Positions 1 to 5,181 of a stretch of DNA of 15,939 bases are shown here, in pieces. The stretch covers positions 1-15,939 of the forward strand of contig CAZXKQ010000034.1 in NCBI GenBank assembly GCA_964641395.1. Direction: 5' to 3'. Each line of letters begins with the position of its first letter. Position 1 is the first letter of the stretch. The position numbers and the translations under genes are program-made. The DNA is from CANQBR01 sp964641395. Its GTDB lineage: Bacteria > Bacillota > Negativicutes > Acidaminococcales > Acidaminococcaceae. The notes beneath the pieces were generated by a model. It had not been told where the DNA came from. It saw nothing but the letters and a program-made list of their open reading frames with translations, and did no database searches.

Positions 1-58
1 GCTGTTTGGCGGAGGTGGGAAATAAATGTTTCTCTCTGCTGTTATAGCTTATTAAAAT

Positions 59-76
59 ATATTTTTATAAAAATAT
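59..76. repeat. 18-bp perfect AT palindrome
   Basis: ATATTTTTATAAAAATAT is its own reverse complement. It lies in an AT-rich tract just before the GC-rich scar region. It may be a protein-binding site or simply AT-rich low complexity; nothing nearby decides. Confidence 0.5.
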
Positions 77-112
77 TTCTCCTTCTCCTAACTTAAGCAA
101 AGAGCAGTCCAG

Positions 113-140
113 CCACAAGAAAGGGCTGGCGTACCAGCCC
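113..140 (-). terminator. Possible Rho-independent terminator (minus strand)
   Basis: On the minus strand GGGCTGG, the tetraloop TACG and CCAGCCC form a perfect 7-bp GC-rich stem, followed by TTTCTTGTGG. The U-tract is short. In this orientation it lies about 180 nt downstream of the truncated toxin gene and could end the phd-doc transcript. Read on the plus strand it has no U-tract. Confidence 0.4.
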
Positions 141-248
141 TCGTACAGTCCTGTAGAGTTATTGCTCCCCGGTAAGCTGGCACCACAACTTATGCAGATC
201 CCAGTGGCAGGCCTGGCGCACTGCAGCCTCTCCCCCTGTAGAGTTACA

Positions 249-316
249 ATGGCTGTGACACTCTCCTCTCTACAAAGACGGTTTAGCCCTATAGAATGTC
301 AATTAATCCCCAAAAC
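249..316. repeat. Direct repeat copy A (mobile-element end-like)
   Basis: This ~67-bp segment matches 740-807 in the same orientation. Positions 276-304 are identical over 29 bp to 767-795, and the flanks are diverged but alignable (ATGGCTG at 249-255 and 740-746; CCCAAAACT near the right end). The right end, with TGTCAATT at 298-305 and CCCCAAAACT at 308-317, abuts the exact point where the Doc toxin reading frame is lost. It therefore looks like the end of an inserted or recombined mobile element. Confidence 0.7.
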
Positions 317-399
317 TACCACAGCCCTGGCGTTCCTCCTGTCTCCACGATGAGCTGAGAATGCATTTTGAGGATCTGCGCCGTGGTAAGACGGATCAC
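316..399 (-). pseudogene. doc: Truncated Doc/Fic-family toxin (death-on-curing), N-terminus only
   Basis: Starting at a GTG that overlaps the antitoxin stop (GTGA), the frame reads VIRLTTAQILKMHSQLIVET, then GGTPGLW and a TAG stop. The N-terminal pattern 'xLTxxQILxxHxxLIxETGG' is that of Doc-type toxins, which in intact form are ~120-130 aa and carry a Fic-like HPF..GNKR motif later. Here only about 26 residues remain. Homology stops at about 318-324, exactly where repeat copy A begins. The Fic catalytic region is absent from the window in any frame I examined. The order antitoxin then toxin, with overlapping stop and start, is the classical phd-doc arrangement. The gene is therefore a broken toxin; the identification rests on a short but characteristic stretch plus the antitoxin context. 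Confidence 0.7.
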
Positions 400-638
400 T
401 TTGCCAATTCCTCGTATGCACTGCGGTTTTTAGCGATCAGCCTGCTAGAGATGCTGAGGACATCCTCATCTGTAGCGTACTGTTCCTTTTCAGCAGCAGC
501 AAAAGCAATAAGAAGGTATTTGGGTGCGTTGTTTTTCAATATGACTACAGAGCCCTCTGTATCCGCTAGGCGGGCGACCTTGGAAAAATTCTGATTCGCT
601 TCCGTGATGGAGACGAGCTTTTTCGTGTTAATGTTCAT
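396..638 (-). CDS. phd: Phd/YefM family antitoxin
   Basis: This is an 80-residue protein beginning MNINTKKLVSITEANQNFSK. It has the Phd/YefM N-terminal fold signature (VSITEANQNFSKVARLADTEGSVVI), followed by KNNAPKYLLIAF and a C-terminal helix that in this family wraps around and neutralises the toxin. Such proteins also bind DNA as dimers and repress their own operon. Length is normal for the family. A ribosome-binding site (AAGGGAG, at 647-653 on the other strand) lies 8 nt before the ATG, and a good promoter lies at 669-697. The downstream Doc-type toxin gene, whose GTG overlaps this stop, is truncated. The antitoxin is thus intact but apparently orphaned, and could still protect against a related toxin elsewhere. 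Family assignment is solid; the exact partner type is inferred from the doc remnant. Confidence 0.9.
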   Translation of the reverse strand: MNINTKKLVSITEANQNFSKVARLADTEGSVVILKNNAPKYLLIAFAAAEKEQYATDEDVLSISSRLIAKNRSAYEELAK

Positions 639-668
639 ACCCTATGCTCCCTTCGTGTTTTTATGGAC

Positions 669-697
669 ATCTTACCACAGGAATAGGAGAAATTCAA
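669..697 (-). promoter_or_regulatory. Promoter of the phd-doc operon
   Basis: On the minus strand TTGAAT (692-697) and TAAGAT (669-674) are separated by 17 nt, with an extended -10 TGG immediately upstream of the -10. Each hexamer matches the sigma-A consensus at 4 of 6 positions. The -10 ends about 30 nt before the antitoxin ATG. No clear operator palindrome was found. Confidence 0.55.
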
Positions 698-739
698 CCT
701 AAAGTTTTTCTTCAGGAGCGGTCAAATTGGGGAGCCCCG

Positions 740-807
740 ATGGCTGCTAAGTTTTCCACTATACACAGACGGTTTAGCCCTATAGAATGTCAATTGACAC
801 CCAAAAC
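740..807. repeat. Direct repeat copy B (mobile-element end-like)
   Basis: This is the second copy of the ~67-bp repeat (positions 767-795 are identical to 276-304). It includes TGTCAATTGACACCCAAAAC (789-808), which resembles terminal sequences of IS481/IS3-type elements starting with TGT. Its right edge runs directly into the transposase remnant, just as copy A's right edge runs into the doc remnant. Confidence 0.7.
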
Positions 808-1135
808 TTCCCTAGGGCCGTCAGGCGCTTCGGCTACCGTCCGCAGATCATCCAAACGGATAATGGCGCAGGATTCACCCACTGGGTCAAAACGAACTGG
901 CGTCTTGTGCCAAGAAATGGGAATATATCACCAGAAGATACGGTCCCGCACTCCCAGACACAACGGGAAGGCGGAACGAAGCCATCGTAATGGTCGGGAG
1001 AGATTCTACAACCGCCTGTCTTTCCACAGTCTTGATGATCTGAAGCTGCAAATGGAGAGGTATCTCAGGAACTCTAACGACATCCTATGAAGGTGCTGGA
1101 GTGGAAGACGCCTTTAGACAAATGGCAGGCCAGTG
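808..1135 (+). pseudogene. Degenerate DDE (rve) transposase fragment, IS481/IS3-like
   Basis: Three pieces of one transposase C-terminal half are spread over two frames. Frame 1 from about 815 reads RRFGYRPQIIQTDNGAGFTH, containing the second catalytic Asp in TDNG. Near 895-905 the match moves to frame 2: LCQEMGIYHQKIRSRTPRHN, then GKAERSHRNGRERFYNRLSF, with the catalytic Glu in KAERSH. After NSND the frame returns to frame 1 at 1087 (MKVLEWKTPLDKWQ), explicable by loss of one C before TATG at 1087. The N-terminal half with the helix-turn-helix and first Asp is missing, replaced by repeat copy B. It cannot make an active enzyme. The DDE family is clear; assignment to IS481 rather than IS3 is from memory of motif style. 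Confidence 0.8.
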
Positions 1136-1140
1136 ACTTT

Positions 1141-1181
1141 CTATTACCGAAAAATAAAAAATTTTTACTTTTCGGTAATAG
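1141..1181. promoter_or_regulatory. 41-nt near-perfect palindrome, candidate operator
   Basis: The arms CTATTACCGAAAA (1141-1153) and TTTTCGGTAATAG (1169-1181) are exact reverse complements. The inner 15 nt continue the symmetry, so 19 of 20 base pairs match around a single central A at 1161; only 1154/1168 mismatch. It overlaps the -35 of the ATPase promoter, as expected for a repressor-binding site. No T-run follows the right arm, so it is not a terminator. Who binds is unknown. Confidence 0.7.
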
Positions 1182-1192
1182 CGTGGTATCAT
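1164..1192 (+). promoter_or_regulatory. Promoter of the AAA_14 ATPase gene
   Basis: TTTACT (1164-1169) and TATCAT (1187-1192) are 17 nt apart, with an extended -10 (TGG at 1184-1186). The -10 matches consensus at 5 of 6 positions and the -35 at 4 of 6. The -35 lies inside the right half of the palindrome. The leader is short (about 15 nt), with AGGGAGG at 1201-1207 as the ribosome-binding site. Confidence 0.6.
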
Positions 1193-1214
1193 AGACGGGA
1201 AGGGAGGGAGAGCC

Positions 1215-2414
1215 ATGGACTATTTACTGAGAGAATCTTACCTGGCCCAGCTCAGGGCGGTGAACCGCTCCCCCGATATCAAGGTGATTACGGGAATCAG
1301 GCGCTGTGGCAAATCCGTACTATTGGAAGAATATGCCGCCTACCTTGCAGAAACGGAGCCAGCTGCCAATGTGGTGAAGATCAACCTGCAGGAACTGGAC
1401 TACGAAGAACTGTTGGATTATAGAAAGCTCCACGCCTACGCCTTGGCCCAAAACCAGAGGGGTAGGCGCAACGTGCTGCTGATTGACGAGGTGCAGCTCT
1501 GCCCCTCCTTTGAAAAGGCCATCAACAGCCTGCACGCTAAAAGACTGTATGATATCTACCTGACCGGCTCTAATGCCTTCCTCCTAAGTTCGGACCTGGC
1601 CACCCTTTTTACTGGGAGGACGATGGAAATCAAGGTCTTCCCCTTCTCCTTTGCCGAGTATCGTAGCTACCTGGCCGGCCAGGAAGAGGTGCAGGCCGCC
1701 TTCGATGCTTACGCAAGGCTGGGGGGCCTCCCCGGCAGTTATGCCTATCCTGGGGAAAAAGAGCGTTACGCCTACGTGGCCGACGTTTATCGAACCATCC
1801 TCCTCCGTGACCTGGTACAAAAGTACGGCATCCGCAACAAGGAGGAGTTCCAAAGCATCACAGAGTTCATGATGGATAACATGGGTAATTTGCTCTCTCC
1901 CAACAATATAACCACTGTATTGCAGCAAAATAAAAGCCCCATCACCAGGAAGACCGTGGCCAAGTACATCGAGTATCTTGAACACTCCTTCCTGTTCTAC
2001 GAGGCTAAGCGCTTCGACTTAAAGGGGAGGAACTATCTGAAGAGCAACTCTAAATATTACCTATGCGATCCTGCCTTCCGTTATGCGATAAACGGTTCCC
2101 GGAATATGGACTTTGGGCGGCTGTACGAAAATATCGTCTATCTAGAATTGCTCAGGCGAGGTTATACGGTATATGTGGGCAAACTCTACCAAAAGGAAGT
2201 GGACTTCGTCGCCGTCCGCCACAATGAGAAGCTCTACCTGCAGGTAAGCGACAATATAGCTGATGAAGCCACCTTTAGAGGGAAGTGCGCCACAATGCTG
2301 TCATTGAAAGATGCCTATCCTAAAATATTTGTAACCCGCACCAGGCATGAGGCCTATGACTATCAGGGGATAGCTGTGTGGGACCTCCCTCGCTGGCTGT
2401 TAGGAGAGGAATGA
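1215..2414 (+). CDS. ATP-binding protein, AAA_14 domain with C-terminal DUF4143
   Basis: This is a 399-residue protein of normal length for the AAA_14-DUF4143 family, an abundant group of prokaryotic P-loop ATPases of unproven function. Visible motifs are Walker A GIRRCGKS (27-34), Walker B VLLIDEVQ (87-94), a sensor-1-like LTGSNAFLL (116-124) followed by TGRTMEIKVFPFSFAEY (133-149). The C-terminal DUF4143 region (about 185-395) contains LRDLVQKYGI and, near 335-350, GKLYQKEVDFVAV, a pattern resembling the D..E/D-x-V core of PD-(D/E)XK nucleases. No signal peptide or membrane segment is seen. The start is set by AGGGAGG 7 nt before the ATG. It stands alone between a transposase remnant and a long intergenic region, with its own promoter inside a long palindrome. 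Its GC content and codon use are lower than in the operon to the right, fitting acquisition by transfer. A role in defence, partitioning or toxin-like function is unproven. Confidence 0.9.
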   Translation: MDYLLRESYLAQLRAVNRSPDIKVITGIRRCGKSVLLEEYAAYLAETEPAANVVKINLQELDYEELLDYRKLHAYALAQNQRGRRNVLLIDEVQLCPSFEKAINSLHAKRLYDIYLTGSNAFLLSSDLATLFTGRTMEIKVFPFSFAEYRSYLAGQEEVQAAFDAYARLGGLPGSYAYPGEKERYAYVADVYRTILLRDLVQKYGIRNKEEFQSITEFMMDNMGNLLSPNNITTVLQQNKSPITRKTVAKYIEYLEHSFLFYEAKRFDLKGRNYLKSNSKYYLCDPAFRYAINGSRNMDFGRLYENIVYLELLRRGYTVYVGKLYQKEVDFVAVRHNEKLYLQVSDNIADEATFRGKCATMLSLKDAYPKIFVTRTRHEAYDYQGIAVWDLPRWLLGEE

Positions 2415-2916
2415 GGGAGGCTTTCTTTGTTTATCTTTTTATAGGATTTTACTTGTAAGATTCTAGTTGAAGTCTTGTTAAATTCTAGTTTTTAGTTGGC
2501 ATATGTATGCCTCTATTATCGCTGAATATGATATTAGAATAGATAAGGCTAAAGGTTGTTCTAGGCCGGCTGTATGCTGTATTATGTGAAGACTAGGCCC
2601 CCATTGCCTAACAAAAGGGGATGTGCCCCCCCATTCTCTCACCCTTGGCAATCCTCGCCAGCCTCCTGTCAAAGAAATCCCCCACCCCCAACCGCCGCCA
2701 GGCTCCCCCCTCACCCTTTCTTTTTTTATTAGAGGGCCTTGCCAGCAGCTGGCCGGCCGCTCTTTTCCTCCCTAGCGGCAAGACCGGCCTGTCCTTGATT
2801 ATAGTGTAAAACCCTTTAGTCTGGTTTAGTTAGGACGGCAGGCCGAAGCAGGGGCCTTGTCTTTGGCGGCCTAACCGTCATCATAATTTTATACAAGAAA
2901 AGCTTTTCTTCAGATT

Positions 2917-2945
2917 AAAAAAGCCCCTAAGAAGCAGGGGTTTAT
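2917..2945 (-). terminator. Terminator-like hairpin pointing left
   Basis: Read on the minus strand, CCCCT, a 7-nt loop and AGGGG form the stem (one G-T and one A-T pair can extend it), followed directly by CTTTTTT. The structure is good, but no minus-strand gene is known to its right. It may end antisense or unannotated transcription, or protect against read-through. On the plus strand the T-run is only three bases. Confidence 0.45.
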
Positions 2946-2971
2946 CAGCCCTGTCCACATCGTTTTATCTT

Positions 2972-2984
2972 CCATAATTTATGG
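2972..2984. promoter_or_regulatory. 6-1-6 palindrome upstream of the operon promoter
   Basis: CCATAA, T, TTATGG is a perfect interrupted palindrome centred about 28 bp upstream of the -35 hexamer at 3006. That location suits an activator or an upstream operator half. It is a candidate only. Confidence 0.35.
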
Positions 2985-3005
2985 TATCCACCACTAAGAC
3001 CTGTC

Positions 3006-3034
3006 TTGACAGCAGTAGAAAATTTATATATTAT
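3006..3034 (+). promoter_or_regulatory. Strong sigma-A type promoter of the sugar-acid operon
   Basis: TTGACA (3006-3011), a 17-nt spacer, and TATTAT (3029-3034): the -35 is perfect and the -10 is 5 of 6. Transcription would begin near 3041, giving a ~73-nt leader before the dehydrogenase ATG. Such a strong core promoter suggests control by repression. Confidence 0.75.
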
Positions 3035-3082
3035 ATACAGTGAAAAGGTCGGTAAGCTGCCCTGATTTTATCTTAAAATAGT

Positions 3083-3095
3083 TAAAACGGTTTTA
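3083..3095. promoter_or_regulatory. 6-1-6 palindrome in the leader, candidate operator
   Basis: TAAAAC, G, GTTTTA is a perfect interrupted palindrome between the predicted transcription start and the ribosome-binding site AAGGAG (3099-3104). Its position fits a repressor roadblock or operator. Sugar-acid operons are often controlled by GntR or LacI family repressors, but no regulator gene lies in the window. Confidence 0.35.
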
Positions 3096-3113
3096 GGGAA
3101 GGAGTTTTTTGTT

Positions 3114-4208
3114 ATGGCAGGATTAAAAGGTTTGCTATTAGGCGACGCTATGATCGGCTACGAGGGCTTCTGCGGGGCCTGGAAGAAATACCTGCAAGGC
3201 TACGGCGACGTAGACTTTGCCGGCAACTGGGAGCCTAACTGGGACGCCCTGCAGCACCGCCGTCTGGAAGTGGAAAAACGGGGCCCGGAGATCGAGCCCT
3301 GCGACCCCCTGGTGCTGGAGCACGGCGCTAAGGCCAACGTCCTCATGGGCCTCTTCATAGCCGTATCCTCCAAGGTGATGGCCGCCATGCCGGAACTGCG
3401 CATCGTAGGCGTCTCCCGGGCCGGCCTGGAGAACGTCAATGTGGAAGAAGCCACCAAGCGGGGCATCCTGGTCTTCAACGTTATGGGCCGGAACGCCCAC
3501 GCCGTTTCTGACTTCGCCGTAGGCATGATGCTGGCCGAGTGCCGCAACATCGCCCGGGCCCACCTCTCCATCCAGCAGGGCCAGTGGCGCAAGACCTTCT
3601 CCAACAGCGACAACGTGCCGGAGATCGGCGGCAAGACCGTGGGCCTGGTAGGCTTTGGCAACATCGGCCGCCTGGTAGCCAAGAAGCTCTCCGGCTTCGA
3701 GGCCGAAGTCATCGTCTATGATCCCTATGCCAATCCGGAGGACATCGCCGCCGCCGGCTGCAAGCTGGTAGACCTGGAAACCCTCTTCAAGACTGCTGAC
3801 TTTATCTCCATCCACGCCCGCCTCACTGACAAGAACCGGGGCATGATCGGCGACAGCCTCATCCGCCTGATGAAGCCCACCGCCTACTTCATCAACACCG
3901 GCCGGGCCGGCCTGGTGGACCAGGACGCCCTGGCTGCCGCTCTGGAAGAGAAGCGTATCGCCGGCGCCGCCCTGGACGTGTTCACCTCTGAGCCCATCGA
4001 CCCCGCCAGCCGCTTCCTGAAGCTGGACAACGTAACCCTGACCACCCACATCGCCGGCACCACCTCTGATGCCCTGGCCAACTCCCCCTACCTGCTGGCT
4101 GCCGACATCGCCGCCTTCTTGAGGGGTGAAAAGGCTCGTTTCATCATCAACCCCGCCGTGCTGGAGCAGGAAGGCTTCAAGGCCTGGCTGGCAGGCATCA
4201 GGGCCTAG
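3114..4208 (+). CDS. D-isomer specific 2-hydroxyacid dehydrogenase, NAD-dependent
   Basis: This 364-residue enzyme of the D-2-hydroxyacid dehydrogenase family interconverts 2-hydroxy and 2-keto acids with NAD(H). The Rossmann fingerprint GLVGFGNIG is at 177-185, with an acidic residue after the second strand (D203 in VYDPY) favouring NAD over NADP. The catalytic triad is visible as R264 (NTGRAG), E293 (TSEPID) and H312 (TTHIAG). It is longer than most family members (about 310-330 aa) because of an extended N-terminal substrate domain with GNWEPNWDALQHRRLEVEKR near 37-56. The ATG follows AAGGAG by 9 nt. It is the first gene of an operon with an aldolase, GntP permease and FGGY kinase, so the substrate is probably a sugar acid or its cleavage product, for example a glycerate/hydroxypyruvate-type compound. 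The family is certain; the substrate is unknown. Confidence 0.9.
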   Translation: MAGLKGLLLGDAMIGYEGFCGAWKKYLQGYGDVDFAGNWEPNWDALQHRRLEVEKRGPEIEPCDPLVLEHGAKANVLMGLFIAVSSKVMAAMPELRIVGVSRAGLENVNVEEATKRGILVFNVMGRNAHAVSDFAVGMMLAECRNIARAHLSIQQGQWRKTFSNSDNVPEIGGKTVGLVGFGNIGRLVAKKLSGFEAEVIVYDPYANPEDIAAAGCKLVDLETLFKTADFISIHARLTDKNRGMIGDSLIRLMKPTAYFINTGRAGLVDQDALAAALEEKRIAGAALDVFTSEPIDPASRFLKLDNVTLTTHIAGTTSDALANSPYLLAADIAAFLRGEKARFIINPAVLEQEGFKAWLAGIRA

Positions 4209-4223
4209 GCTGAGGAGGGCGCC

Positions 4224-5066
4224 ATGCTGACCAACTTTAACAACATGTTAGGCAGGGCCTATCGGGAACACATCGCCATCGGCTCCTTCAACGCCTACAA
4301 TTACGAAACAATCCGGGGCATCATCGAGGCCGGCCACCAGATGGGGGACGACCCGGTGATCGTAGCCTTCGGCAAGAAGTATCTGGACAATATGCACCTG
4401 GCCGACGCAGTGGCCATCGTCAAGGCCCTCTCCGCCAACTACCCCATGGAGATATGCCTCCACCTGGACCACTGCAACAAGATCGAGATCATCCGCCAGG
4501 CCATCGAGGCCGGCTTCGGCTCCGTTATGTACGACGGCTCCGCCCTCCCCTTCGAGGAGAATGTGGCCAATACCAAGCTGGTCTGCGACCTGGCCCACGC
4601 CAAGGACGTCTCTGTAGAGGCAGAGCTAGGCTCCCTGGCTGCCGGCGAGCACTCCCATGAGGGCAGCGCCAGCGACCGAGAGAAGTACACCGATCCGGCC
4701 AAGGCCCGGGAGTTCATTGAACGCACCGGCGTAGACGCCCTGGCCGTCTCCATCGGCACCGTCCACGGCCTCTACAAGGGCACCCCTAACGTGCGGATCG
4801 ACATCCTGCAGGAGATCAACGCCCAGTGCGGCATCCCCCTGGTGCTCCACGGCGGCTCCGGCACCCCGGAAGCCACCATCCAGGCTGCTATCGAGAACGG
4901 TATCAGCAAGATCAACGTCAATACGGAAATATCAGTTTATACAGTAGACAAGCTGCGGCAGCTGCTGGCGGAGCAGCAGCCCCATCTCTCCGACCTGTCT
5001 AAGCTGGAAGAAAAATCAGTAAGCGAGGTGGTGCTGAAGTACATGAAGTTCTTCCGCCACCAGTAA
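4224..5066 (+). CDS. Class II (metal-dependent) aldolase, FbaA/GatY/KbaY/IolJ family
   Basis: The 280 residues are typical for the short class II aldolases (fructose- or tagatose-1,6-bisphosphate aldolase, or IolJ). Zn ligands and catalytic residues are visible: HLDH at 80-83 (catalytic D82, Zn ligand H83), VEAELG at 131-136, SIGTVHG with H181, LHGGSG with H209, and the phosphate/substrate loop INVNTE at 230-235. These enzymes bind DHAP as the enediolate and cleave ketose phosphates to DHAP plus an aldehyde. The start is set by GAGGAGG (4212-4218) upstream of the ATG; only 15 nt separate it from the dehydrogenase stop, so the two are co-translated or nearly so. As it sits with a sugar-acid permease and kinase, it more likely cleaves a phosphorylated keto-sugar acid (as IolJ does) than serves glycolysis. 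The specificity is inference. Confidence 0.9.
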   Translation: MLTNFNNMLGRAYREHIAIGSFNAYNYETIRGIIEAGHQMGDDPVIVAFGKKYLDNMHLADAVAIVKALSANYPMEICLHLDHCNKIEIIRQAIEAGFGSVMYDGSALPFEENVANTKLVCDLAHAKDVSVEAELGSLAAGEHSHEGSASDREKYTDPAKAREFIERTGVDALAVSIGTVHGLYKGTPNVRIDILQEINAQCGIPLVLHGGSGTPEATIQAAIENGISKINVNTEISVYTVDKLRQLLAEQQPHLSDLSKLEEKSVSEVVLKYMKFFRHQ

Positions 5067-5086
5067 GGCGGAACAGCCCCTGCCGG

Positions 5087-5105
5087 CCAGGCCCTACCAG
5101 CCTGG
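5087..5105 (+). other. GC-rich stem-loop between aldolase and permease genes
   Basis: CCAGGC, a 7-nt loop and GCCTGG form a perfect 6-bp stem in the 115-nt spacer 5067-5181. The same spacer contains further self-complementary pieces (CCCT/AGGG around 5107-5133). No T-run follows, so this is not a classical terminator. It may be an mRNA processing or stability element adjusting aldolase versus permease expression. The permease ribosome-binding site AAGGAGG lies at 5168-5174. Confidence 0.4.
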
Positions 5106-5181
5106 GCCCTGCTAGGGCGGCCCCTGCCTAGGGCGCAGAGCCGCAGGCGGGAGGACAAAAATTACATAAGGAGGAAAGATA

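Larger units (their letters stand above)
1..248. other. Left-edge region without a recognisable gene
   Basis: No convincing coding sequence was found here. Positions 2-25 could be the last codons of a plus-strand gene entering from the left (LFGGGGK then TAA), but seven residues cannot identify it. Positions 26-110 are AT-rich and include a palindrome at 59-76. From about 115 the composition becomes GC-rich. The 11-mer CTGTAGAGTTA occurs twice (151-161 and 236-246). The stretch looks like scar sequence around mobile-element remnants. An unrecognised RNA cannot be excluded. Confidence 0.5.
2415..3113. other. Long intergenic region with promoter and small palindromes
   Basis: No gene is recognised over 699 bp. 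Positions 2415-2520 are AT-rich and contain the 9-mer ATTCTAGTT twice (2460-2468, 2482-2490). Positions 2620-2730 are strikingly C-rich on this strand, with several runs of 5-7 C. Possible stem-loops are GCCGCT/AGCGGC at 2756-2779 and an imperfect one at 2834-2879 (GACGG and AGGCCG pairing with CGGCCT and CCGTC). A perfect 16-bp palindrome, AAGAAAAGCTTTTCTT, lies at 2895-2910. The right end holds the operon promoter. No tRNA or known riboswitch was recognised. Confidence 0.6.

Noticed and set aside
1141..1181. Palindrome as a Rho-independent terminator of the transposase
   Set aside because: No U-tract follows the right arm, the stem is AT-rich at its core, and a good promoter overlaps it, so an operator is more likely.
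2478..2714. 78-residue minus-strand frame with many Gly, Trp and Arg
   Set aside because: Its composition comes from the C-rich tract; it has no ribosome-binding site and no family I recognise. It could be a relic, but it is not supported.
3138..4049. 303-residue open frame on the minus strand
   Set aside because: It is the exact antisense of the dehydrogenase gene, with a Gly/Val/Asp/His-rich translation typical of shadow frames in GC-rich DNA and no recognisable domain.
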